Made by a program: the position numbers and the translations under genes
Source: Juglans regia
Lineage: Eukaryota > Streptophyta > Magnoliopsida > Fagales > Juglandaceae
Reading direction: 5' to 3'
Length of the DNA: 64,000 bases
NCBI RefSeq assembly: GCF_001411555.2
Contig: NC_049905.1
Span: 9,391,053-9,455,052, forward strand
In this document: positions 10,681-19,953 of the stretch, piece by piece
Layout of the letters: the number at the start of each line of letters is the position of its first letter
How positions within the stretch are numbered: position 1 is the first letter of the stretch
Notes under the pieces: model-generated
Seen by the model: only the letters and a program-made list of their open reading frames with translations
Database searches by the model: none
What the model was told of the DNA's origin: nothing

Positions 10681-12713
10681 ACTCACAAATTTGACTCTCA
10701 TGTCAGAAAATGCATCTTTGTTGGCTATCCTATTGGTCAAAAAGCTTACCGCTTATATGATCTCAAAACTCACCAAGTCAAGATGTCATCTTTCATGAGG
10801 AAATTTTTCCTTTTCATACCACAGAATACTCCCGAGCCACAACCATTTCCCAACCTGAGATAATCGAATACCCTACAGAGTCACTCTCTCTTCCAAATCC
10901 TCTTAATTCATCATTACCCGAGACCACTTCCACAGAAAATTCCTTCTCTCCTGTCTCATCTCCAACCCCCCCTCTTCGTAGAAGTGAATGCACCGGAAAA
11001 CCATACATTCTTCTTCAAGATTTTCATTGTGGAAAAGTGAGTACAATGTCATCAAATGCAACCCCCAACCAAGAATCGTCAACCAAGTCAGGTACTCGGT
11101 ACCCTTTAAGTAAATACATTTCATATGATTCTTTATCTTCTAATCATAAACACTTTGTCAATGCTATTTCAAGTGTTCTCGAACCAACCTCCTATGCACA
11201 GGCTGTATTAGATCCGAAATGGCAAGAGGCTAAGCAACGTGAACTTCATGCCCTCACTACTCAAAATACATGGTCTTTGGTTCCTTTGCCTACTGGTCAT
11301 CGTCCTATTGGTAGCAAATGGGTATATCATATCAAATAAAATTCTAATGGCACGATTGAATGCTACAAAGCACGGTTAGTTGCCAAAGGATTTTCTCAAC
11401 AAGAAGGCTTGGATTACACTGAAACATTTGCACCTGTTGCTAAGTTAACAACTGTTCGATGTCTTCTTGTTGTTGCTACTGCTAAACAATGGCCATTACA
11501 TCAAATGGATGTGACCAATGCCTTCCTTCATGGTGATTTAGAGGAAGAGGTATATATGACTCCACCACTGGGTCTTTGCTGACAAGGGGAGAAGCTTGTA
11601 TGTCGACTGCATAAGTCCCTCTATGGACTTAAACAAGCCCCTCGAAATTGGTTTGCAAAATTCACTCATGCTATCAAAAAGGCTGGTTTTGTTCAATCAC
11701 ATTCAGATTATTCTTTATTTGTGAAGACTAAAGGTCCATCTACAACTATGATGCTTATCTATGTAGAAGACATAGTAATAACAGGCAATGATGCTACAGC
11801 TATACAGAGTCTCAAAGATTTTTTGCATCAACAATTCCACATCAAAGATCTCGGTTCTTTAAAGTTTTTTCTTGGCTGAGAAGTTGCAAGGTCCAAAGAA
11901 GGCATTGTAATCTCTCAACGAAAGTATACCTTAGAGATTATAGATGATGTTTGTTACTTGGGTGCTCAACCTTCCAACTTTCCAATGGAAGTAAATCTAA
12001 AGCTCACAGATGATCAAGGTGATTTGGTGCATGATCTAGAGCGCTATAGAAGATTAGTTGGGAAATTAATCTATCTCACAATTACAAGACCAGACATTAC
12101 ATACTCAATTAATATCCTAAGCCAATTTATGCATGCACCTAGAAAGCCTCATTGGGATGCTACTCATTGCATTATTAAATACCTTAAAGGAAGTCCAGGT
12201 CTCGACTTGTTATGTTCAGCAAGCAATTAGTTCAACTTGAAGGCTTATTGTGATGCAAATTGGGCAAACTGTCCAATAACTCGAAGATCAACTACAAGTT
12301 ATTGTGTGCACTTGGGAAACTCACTGATTTCATGGAAAGCCAAGAAACAGAAAACAACCTCCAGATCATCCTCGGAAGCTGAGTATAGGTCCATCGCAGC
12401 AGCAACTTGTGAATTGACTTGGCTCAGACTTTTGCTTAATGACATGCAGATTTCCACAGGACCAGCAAAGTTATTATGTGATAATCAAGCTGCACTGCAC
12501 ATAGCAGCAAATCCAGTATATCATGAGCGCACCAAGCACATAGAACTCGATTACAATGTTGTAAGAGAAAAGATACAAGAAGGTCAAATTGTTACAGAAT
12601 TTGTTCCATCTCAATTGCAGCTGGCAGATGTTTTTACAAAAGCTCTTGGAGGAAATGTGTTTAAAAACTTAAGAAGCAAGTTGAACATGCTGGATATACA
12701 TGCTCCAACTTGA
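10681..12713 (+). pseudogene. Ty1/Copia pol remnant (integrase end, RT, RNase H)
   Basis: This is a 5'-truncated Copia retrotransposon. It starts inside the integrase C-terminus (KFDSHVRKCIFVGYP) and runs through the reverse transcriptase (WQEAKQRELHAL, WVYHIK) to RNase H (KAYCDANWANCPITRRST, SSSEAEYRSIA) and the terminal VFTKALGG. In-frame stops lie at 11337-11339, 11580-11582, 11877-11879 and 12228-12230. The usual RT catalytic YVDD reads YVED (11760-11771). Gag, protease, most of integrase and the 5' LTR are absent. It is therefore a dead copy, duplicated at 26226-28258 with the same lesions. Confidence 0.9.
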
Positions 12714-12720
12714 AAGGGAG

Positions 12721-12945
12721 TGTTAAGATTTGTTGAGATTTGACTAACGTTAGTTTTGGAGATAATCTTTACTGCACATATTTAGGAATATGTAATCCCT
12801 TCATTCAAGGGAATTAGGTGAGATTTTATTTTCTTTCCTTGCTGATCAGATCATGAAGTGATCTGTATATATGTATATATTATAGCCTTTTGACACGGAA
12901 ATAATATAACAAAAACATAAAGCTTTCTCAATTCTCTTTTTGTCA
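12721..12945 (+). repeat. Copia 3' LTR, about 225 bp
   Basis: It directly follows a purine-rich polypurine tract (GAAAGGGAG, 12712-12720). It opens with TGTTAAGATT and appears to close at TTTTTGTCA, giving the usual TG...CA ends. Beyond it, sequence shared with 45860 onward resumes. The exact 3' boundary is uncertain by some bases because no 5' LTR is available to compare. Confidence 0.75.
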
Positions 12946-13691
12946 TTATTTTAAAACATAATTGTGAAATTTATTGTGCAAAGTATTGTGTTTATCATTT
13001 TCCTTCGGTTAAGTTTTTAGTATCATTAAAACAAACGGAGCCATCCCATTTATCAAATCTATGTGAATGCAGGTCGCACCACTACATTTTTTTTGCTTAC
13101 TGGTGCGAGTCATTCATTGATTATTTCCATGGTAAAGCTCTCTTCATGGTTTGAGGACTATGTTTACCTATTCATTGAAGTTTCTTCCAGATAGGCATCA
13201 GGGATTTAGGTTATTACAAAGCAATTGAGTGGTTTCAAGTACTGTACCTATTTTAAAATTGTTCAACTCCTTTCTATTAGTAAAATTGGATTACAATTTA
13301 CAAGCCATAGCCATAAAAGAAATAAGGCTCAGAGAACATAGCTTTCTTTTATCCATACCAACCCTGACTACTGGATTCTCGAAAAGACTGAATCAAACAA
13401 CTTCCCAATACACCATCTCATGACATGGAGATGGTTGTACTTCTTCCATGCATACCAATTTTAAGTGGTTATTGCCAACTCACTGACTTTGAAAGGGGGA
13501 AGAAGGGAATGCAAACAAACTGCCAATCCACCAACTCAAGATATGGAGGGAGAAGCTCTCCCTAAATGCTTTGCTTAGACTGAAGTTTATTACATGTAAT
13601 ATATATATTCTCAATCCAAACCAAAATCTCAATCTTTTAATTTGAACTTCCGGGAACCAAACTAAGGGAAAAAGGATAGGTATTGGCAAGC
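12946..13691. other. Spacer downstream of MAP-kinase pseudogene
   Basis: Shared with 45870-46998 apart from a segment absent here. Its first about 60 bp are the right half of the MITE seen whole at 45759-45912. Small open frames are not recognised as genes. Confidence 0.55.
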
Positions 13692-13737
13692 TTACTCCCG
13701 CAAGTCATCTGGATTGAAGTTCAGAGACTCCCTCCAT
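13692..13737 (-). pseudogene. MAP-kinase pseudogene, last codons (split by CACTA)
   Basis: Minus-strand reading gives W-R-E-S-L-N-F-N-P-D-D-L and a stop at 13692-13694, the C-terminal signature of plant MAP kinases (the usual ending is like WRESVKFNPD). The rest of the exon lies across the CACTA insertion; in copy B it continues at 41630. The paralogous uninterrupted version is at 46999-47438. Confidence 0.75.
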
Positions 13738-14342
13738 CACTACAACACAATTGCTTTTTAGTGACGGTTGAGAAATTGTGACAGTCCCTAAACCGTCACT
13801 AAAAGGCATTTTCTGTGACAGTTTTTGGAAACCGTCACTAAAGATAGAATGAGATTTTTTTACATTCGAACGTATGGAAAATATGCGTTCGAACGTCACA
13901 TATACGTTCGAACGTTATGTCTGTTTACGTTGGAACGTAAAATGTTTTGGCGCAACCGTTCGAATGTTATTAATTTTACGTTCGAACGTAAAATGTTTGT
14001 ACCAATGTTCGAACGTTAAGTAATAACATTCGAATGTTCATTGTAAATTTAAATTAAATGACTTTAATTTAAAAATTATGTGATTTTTATTGTGCATAAT
14101 TTGTGAACAAGTCTAAAAAATTGAATTGTATATATTTATATATGCACACTTTGTAATATATAAATATATATTATTGATTTATATATATTTGAAATCTAGT
14201 GATTTAGTATTAAAATTGGAAATTATAACATCAAAGAAGATTAAAAATTGAAATTAAAAAACGATAAAAATATTCAATAATATTTTTCGTTACAACTATT
14301 AAAAATAAAATACAAAATTTGATAGAATGTAGTAAACAACAG

Positions 14343-15527
14343 TCAGATGATAACGTTATCCGCAAAAGTCGAACTCCGTACTTCTTCAGTCAAGGTATCA
14401 ACCTTGTCGTTGAGGATAGTTACACGATGGGTGAGTTCGGCAACAGACGCCGATATAGCCTCGAGCGATCGATCGATCTTATGATCAATATGCGCAGTCA
14501 GCTGTGAGATGACCGCATCAACCCAAGCAGGCCGCACATCTCCTGCAGATGTACTCGGCGTATGCTGACTACTACTCCCGACATGACCTGGCTCAGGCTG
14601 CGTCGGAGGAACTAGATCCTCTACAGGGGGTGGCTGACGTCCCCTCGCCTGTCCAATGCTACGCCGATGCGTGGTCATGTCGAGGGGGCTCATCTGATCT
14701 TTGACCCGCTCCTCTGGCTGGGTCGGCACTCCCCGTGCAAGTAATAGTCGGCTGATGAGGACACCATATGGGAGATTATCCGTGGAGACGATGCTCGCCT
14801 CGTAACGGATCCTCTCAAAAATGTGCAGTGGCAAATCTATAGGATCTCCACGTGCCACTCGTATCAAAAATTGTGCCCGAAGCCGACTAAATGTGGTTTT
14901 ATGAGCCACATGATCGACATTTGTTGCAACAATAAGGTGCAACATGCGGAAGAAATGCAGCAGATGGTTCTGGTTGAAGGCGTTCTTCCGCTCGATCTGC
15001 ATGCGATCCCTCCCGGTGAGGATGTAGAAATCCTCGTCTCGGTCATCATCCCGAGCGTCGACGCCAGTATCCTCAGCCTCTGACTGGCCTGCATCTCTGG
15101 CTGATGCTGGCTCACATCCCCGGCCAGTAGATGATGTAGAAGTGCCTACATCCTCACGGGGTGTTGAGTGTGTAAATGTCTCAACTCCTCGATGAATCCC
15201 GAGGTGCTCGCCGATGACATCTGCCGATACCTCAATGGAAACACCGCGTACAGTCACGGTGTGAGAGGATGCATCCGGAGGCATGTCACACATCCCCATA
15301 TAGAATTCTTGAACCATTGAGGGGTATACCTTCCCCCTCAATGTGCAGATATTTCCCCAGCCTCTACTGAGGAAAACATCTCTTAGGTTCGTCTGCTGCC
15401 AACAGAGTTCGTCGAACTCATTAATTAAGACCTCTCTCTCTACCATAACAGTACGAGCTCCGATACGGGCAGTGTCCGACGTGGCTCCTTCCCTCCCTCG
15501 TTTTCGTGTATGCAGTGGAAGAGCCAT
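14343..15527 (-). CDS. CACTA accessory protein (putative plant transposon protein domain), intact in copy A
   Basis: A 394-residue open frame on the strand opposite the transposase. The N-terminal half (GKVYPSMVQEFYMGM about residues 66-80, then VRGVSIEVSADVIGEHLGI) resembles the domain annotated 'putative plant transposon protein' (I believe PF20167). An acidic Asp/Glu-rich middle follows (about 125-160). The end, from about residue 335, looks like a coiled coil (heptad-like spacing in VAELTHRVTILNDKVDTL). The ATG sits three bases after a good acceptor (TTTTCAG/GATATGG). The 800-bp intron (15531-16330) begins at a donor AAAAG/GTAGGC, so there is an upstream leader exon. The coding part is clearly GC-richer than the surrounding element. 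The function is unknown; it could be a regulator, a DNA-binding partner or captured cargo. Copy B carries a nonsense mutation; copy C is degraded. Confidence 0.75.
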   Translation of the reverse strand: MALPLHTRKRGREGATSDTARIGARTVMVEREVLINEFDELCWQQTNLRDVFLSRGWGNICTLRGKVYPSMVQEFYMGMCDMPPDASSHTVTVRGVSIEVSADVIGEHLGIHRGVETFTHSTPREDVGTSTSSTGRGCEPASARDAGQSEAEDTGVDARDDDRDEDFYILTGRDRMQIERKNAFNQNHLLHFFRMLHLIVATNVDHVAHKTTFSRLRAQFLIRVARGDPIDLPLHIFERIRYEASIVSTDNLPYGVLISRLLLARGVPTQPEERVKDQMSPLDMTTHRRSIGQARGRQPPPVEDLVPPTQPEPGHVGSSSQHTPSTSAGDVRPAWVDAVISQLTAHIDHKIDRSLEAISASVAELTHRVTILNDKVDTLTEEVRSSTFADNVII

Positions 15528-15601
15528 ATCCTGAAAATAGAAAAGGAAAAAAAAATTATTTACAATAATGCATTTTTTTGTATTAATTTTAAGATGCTCT
15601 G

Positions 15602-16075
15602 CATTAACGTTCGAACGTTTTATCTTTAACGTTCAACGTTAAAGATAAAAACGTTCGGACGTTAATTTATACGTTCGCACGTAAAATAATGTAAATAAAT
15701 TTACGTTCAAACGTAAAACAAATACGTTCGAATGTACAGATGTACGTTCGAACATAAGCAGTAAACAAATACGTTCGAATGTACGTTCGAACGTATTTGT
15801 TTTACGTGTGAACGTAAATATGAACGTCCGAACGTCGAAGCATGAATAATGTAGAAAATCACTACGTTCGGATGTTATAATTAAACGTCCGACCGTATGT
15901 GATTTACGTGCGAAAGTAAATATTCATGTTCGAACGTATGTCGTTTAATAATATTCACGTCCAAATGTAAGACGATTAATGTTCGAAAGTGGAAGCTGTA
16001 ACGGCTCTGTAATTTAAACGTCGTACGTTCGAATGTCTTGGTGAAACGTTCGAACGTTTCGACGCAGAATGGCTG
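15602..16075. repeat. ACGTTCGAACGT palindrome array in accessory-gene intron (copy A)
   Basis: More than a dozen exact or one- to three-mismatch versions of the 12-bp palindrome ACGTTCGAACGT (variants ACGTTCGGACGT, ACGTCCGAACGT, ACGTTCGAATGT) in about 470 bp. All lie inside the predicted intron of the minus-strand gene. They resemble, by analogy, the clustered binding sites of the En/Spm TNPA protein, though the sequence is different. Copy B has the equivalent at 31147-31620. Confidence 0.85.
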
Positions 16076-16330
16076 AGTCGACTCAGCCATTATTGAAATC
16101 TCAAAAATTTCTCTACAAGGTTCTAAATGCCGAAATGTCACCATGTAAATGAAGTATACACTTCAAGAAACATTTCTACGGTGACTATTCGGCCAATGAC
16201 TGGCCGTGGTGGCCGGAAAATGAAGTTGAAAATCCGGTAACACTTATCCGGTTTTAAACAAAACTCAATCCAAATCTCAATCTAAATCTCAATAAAATAC
16301 ATGTTATTTGCATAAAAGATGAATGCCTAC

Positions 16331-16452
16331 CTTTTAGTGACGGTTGTGGCGGAGTTGACGGCGGCGGTGACGGAGGCGTGGCGGCAAAGAACGGAGAAGA
16401 CGATGGATACGTAACCGAATGTCGTTTCGACGTTCGGTTTTGGCCTTATATA
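16331..16452 (-). promoter_or_regulatory. TATA box and leader exon of accessory gene (copy A)
   Basis: On the minus strand a TATATAAGG box lies at about 16445-16452. It is followed by a GC-rich leader (about 16415-16331) ending at the donor AAAAG/GTAGGC. Two perfect ACGTTCGAACGT palindromes (about 16458-16496) sit immediately upstream of the TATA box. The leader exon may be untranslated, since no in-frame ATG joined to 15527 was found. Copy B has the same layout, with the TATA box near 31991-31998. Confidence 0.6.
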
Positions 16453-16499
16453 CACAGAACGTTCGAACGTACTTATTATTACGTTCGAACGTTTGTCAA

Positions 16500-17120
16500 T
16501 TTAATTTCCAAAATTTTATCTATAATATATTATATTATAAATGTTTAAGTTATATATTATGATGTTATATAATATTATTGACAATTAGATTATTGGTTTT
16601 TTTGTGAGTGCTTGTTATATTTATAAAGTTTAGCAATATGTTTATACATGTTGTTGTGATTTTATGCTTACTCTTGAAATAATTGTGATTATTGTTTGTG
16701 AATTTTGTGAATAGTTTATGAGTTTATGGTGTTTATTGATGAATTAATATGTGTATAAATATTATTGTAGAATATTGTATATTCTGTGATATGGATTTAA
16801 AATATTGTGATTATTGGAATTTTTATTGAATATGTTTATTATAAGTTTATATATTATTTTAAGTAAAGATTAAAAACGATAATATGAAGTTTAATATATA
16901 ACATGGAGTAAGTATATATATATATTATATAATTTAAAGTTATTATTCGTATGTCTATCATACTAGCTAGCAATCACGTTGTAGTTGATTCACGCTATGC
17001 CATATATAAATCAAGATACGTAGTATATATATATATATATATACAGTGTAGTATATAATTATAGATATATAAAATGTGGTATATATATTATATTATAAGT
17101 TAGTATATAATAAAGAATTT
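16500..17120. other. AT-rich interior of CACTA copy A
   Basis: Very AT-rich, with TATATA runs and no gene. The stretch about 16741-17120 has no counterpart in copy B, where the 183-bp repeat joins directly at 32291. Confidence 0.6.
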
Positions 17121-17474
17121 AATAAGTAACAATTTAATATATATTATTGATTTATATATATGGTATAGTTTATATATTATATACGTTGATGTTCTCATTT
17201 AAAGTATACTATGCTATCATACTATACAATGTTATTGATGGTTATAGATATATAAAATGTAGTATATATATTATACTATAAGTTAGTATATAATAAAGAA
17301 TTTAATAAGTAACAATTTAATATAAATTATTGATTTATATATATGGTATAGTTTATATATTATATACGTTGATGTTCTCATTTAAAGTATATTATGTTAT
17401 CATACTATACAATGTAGTATATAGTTATAGATATATAAAATGTAGTATATATATTATACTATAAGTTAGTATAG
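17121..17474. repeat. 183-bp tandem repeat, about 2 copies (copy A)
   Basis: Units begin AATAAGTAACAATTTAATAT at 17121 and 17304, an exact 183-bp period. Copy B carries six starts of the same unit (32291 onward). Confidence 0.85.
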
Positions 17475-17484
17475 TAGGAATCGT

Positions 17485-17935
17485 ACGTTCGAACGTTTCA
17501 AGTTAACGTTCGAACGTTAAACTAAGAGGCGGGAATTTTCCCGCTCGATTAAGGTATCTGTGTGATTATTCAGACGTTCGGACGTTTATACTATACGTTC
17601 GAACACGAAATCTGTTAACGTTCGAACGTTAGTTAAATTAGTGCGGGAGATTTCCCGCTCAAATATGGTAACACTTTCATGAAATGTACGTTCGGACGTT
17701 TAAGTTAAATGTTCGAACGTTTATCTATAAATCTACGAACGTTCGAACGAAAAATTGTGATACATTCGAACATAAAATGAGGAAAGTGCGGGAACTTTCC
17801 CGCTAGATTTTATGTTATATCATAAGAAGGGTACGTTCGAACGTGTATTGTAAACGTCCGAACGTTCTGGGCGGGAATAATTTTAGAATATAACGTTCGG
17901 ACGTAAAACTTAAACGTTCGAACGTTTAAACTAGT
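17485..17935. promoter_or_regulatory. ACGTTCGAACGT array with palindromic E2F-like sites upstream of transposase (copy A)
   Basis: About thirteen ACGTTCGAACGT-type motifs in 450 bp, interleaved with three 16-bp near-palindromes: GCGGGAATTTTCCCGC (17529-17544), GCGGGAGATTTCCCGC (17643-17658) and GCGGGAACTTTCCCGC (17788-17803). Each contains TTTCCCGC, which fits the plant E2F consensus TTTSSCGC. The block lies upstream of the GA-rich presumed leader of the transposase gene, so it may be its promoter. Binding has not been shown. Confidence 0.6.
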
Positions 17936-17957
17936 AATTTTAGAACTTAATCAGTAC

Positions 17958-17999
17958 GCGCACGGGAGGAAGCGCATCATTTCTTCTTCTCCCGTGCGC
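17958..17999. repeat. GC-rich inverted repeat before GA tract (copy A)
   Basis: GCGCACGGGAG (17958-17968) is the exact reverse complement of CTCCCGTGCGC (17989-17999), separated by 20 bp. It could fold in the nascent transcript or be a bipartite site. It is preserved at 33891-33932. Confidence 0.8.
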
Positions 18000-18019
18000 A
18001 CAACAGAAAGAGAGGGTCC

Positions 18020-18022
<3 letters not shown>

Positions 18023-18092
<70 letters not shown>
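18023..18092 (+). repeat. (AG)35 microsatellite, likely transposase leader
   Basis: An uninterrupted 70-nt AG tract. A plausible donor (TTTTG/GTAAGAA, about 18143) follows, so the tract may lie in a 5' leader exon of the transposase gene. Copy B: 33958-34033, slightly longer and interrupted. Confidence 0.85.
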
Positions 18093-18095
<3 letters not shown>

Positions 18096-19953
18096 TAGAG
18101 TGAGAGAGAGTTGAGTTAGAGAGTGAGAGAGAGTTGAGTTTTGGTAAGAAAAAATTTTTATTTCTTGTCTTTATTTGAATTTTATGATATTTATAGAATG
18201 TGTTTTTGTTATAGAATATTTCTAATAAATTAGTGTTGTATTTTTTTGAAGGATTGCTTGTTTTGGGAAGTTGGAAGATTTTGATTTGTAAGAGGATATT
18301 GTGAGTGCTAGGTATATTTCTAAACTTTATCAATATGTTGTTGTGATTTTATGCTTACTCTTGAAATATTGTGATTATTGTTTGTATAGTTTGTAAATAG
18401 TTTGTGAGTTATTGTAAATATGTTGTGATATGAATTTGAAATATTGTGTTTATTATTAGAAATATATTGTCATTAGGCTTTGTTAATACATGTTTATTGC
18501 TTGTGGCATGTTATTTTGTGAATATATTGTGAGTTCTTGTGAATATATTGTGATATGGACTTGAAATATTTAAATTATTATTTGTGAATGACGTTTGAAT
18601 ATGTTTACATTGTTACAAATATATTGTCCTTAAACTTTGTTAATACATGTGGCATGTTATTTTATGCTTACAATTGAAATATTGTGATTATTATTTGTAT
18701 AGTTTGTAAATAGTTTGTGAGTTATTGTGAATATATTGTGATATGGATTTGAAATATTGTGATAATAATATTTCAAATTAAGTAATAACAAATAAAAGTA
18801 ACTATTTAAGAATTATAATAATTAAAATTATTGTATAACCATTGAAATTTAAGTATGATAATTAAAATAGGAAACTTTAAGAATAGTAATAATTAAATAT
18901 TTATAATAATATTTGAAATTAAGTAATAATAAATAAAAGTAACTCTTTAAGAATTATAATATTTAAAATTATATTATATTTTAAGAATGATAATAATTAA
19001 AATTATAATATAACCTTTAAAATACTCTTCAATAAAAAAGTTTTGAACCTACTAAATAAGTAGAGTTTGAATATATAAATATACTTATTTATTATAAACT
19101 AAAGAGAAAGAAAATAAGGATCAAATAGATTCTTATATAAAAATTATATACTTATTGTCTATATAAATAAATAACTCACTCAATTAAGTTTAACAATTAA
19201 GATTATAATTGTGGAATGATAATAATTAAAATTATATAATAACCTTTAAAATTATATATAACAATTATAATCTCTAAATTTAGTCTAATTGCTGGACTGT
19301 CATAATCTCTTCGGCCTTGAGAGTTGTCAAGGTCGGACAGTTTGTGATGGTTAAGTAATTAGACTAAAATTTAAACATTTCTTCAAGATCATTCTCCCTC
19401 GTTGTGTACAAGACACGAAACGTAGGGTCACATAATCTTCCGTCCCTCTTTAGTTTAACAATATAACACTACTTGAATGTGACATTGTTAATTTAAACAA
19501 CATGGAGATATTGTTTGTGTGATTTTTTGCTAGATGCGTGTGACATTGCATAAATACCCTTAGACCCGTTTGGGAATCAGTGTACATTTATGTGTCCACT
19601 GATTCCTGAATTGTCCAGTGTGGACAGTTTGGGATTATATTATCTGTATTACACTTTTTTGTTACTCACTACTTTCCACGTTTAATATGAAGTTTCGGTG
19701 TCTTCTTCTATTGTTCTTCGGGTATACTACTCGTAGGGTCACAATCCCGATATTTGAACATGTATACTTGGAGAATTATGGGGAGGTGCTGCCGAAATTT
19801 CTACTAACGTGGAAATTAGTAGAGTGACGAGATTTGTGCAATATGGAGAATATAATCTCGAATGGGATAGGGCCAACTACCTTATCAAAAAAGTAATGAG
19901 AATTGGAACATGACATGCATGTGAATTTTTAATGTACGTGTTATTAATATATA
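18093..19953. other. AT-rich leader/intron region of CACTA copy A
   Basis: No protein gene is supported. It holds repeated TTGTGATTAT/TTGAAATATTGTG phrases, AT-rich tandem pieces, and at about 19270-19410 one arm plus a truncated second arm of the hairpin that is complete in copy B (35024-35201). At 19570-19610 there is a short inverted repeat, GGAATCAGTG/CACTGATTCC. Probably intron and 5' untranslated sequence of the transposase gene. Confidence 0.5.

Noticed and set aside
13229..13423. A 64-residue frame present three times (13229, 28774, 46532)
   Set aside because: Lies in duplicated spacer downstream of the MAP-kinase pseudogene. The third version diverges by frameshift, and no family is recognised.
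17977..18333. Minus-strand 118-residue Ser/Leu-rich frame
   Set aside because: Produced by the AG microsatellite; the remainder is AT-rich leader sequence.
19618..19827. A 69-residue frame upstream of TNP2, conserved in both copies
   Set aside because: Conservation is expected from the near-identical duplication. The frame has no recognised domain and lies in the transposase leader, so it is not called as a gene.
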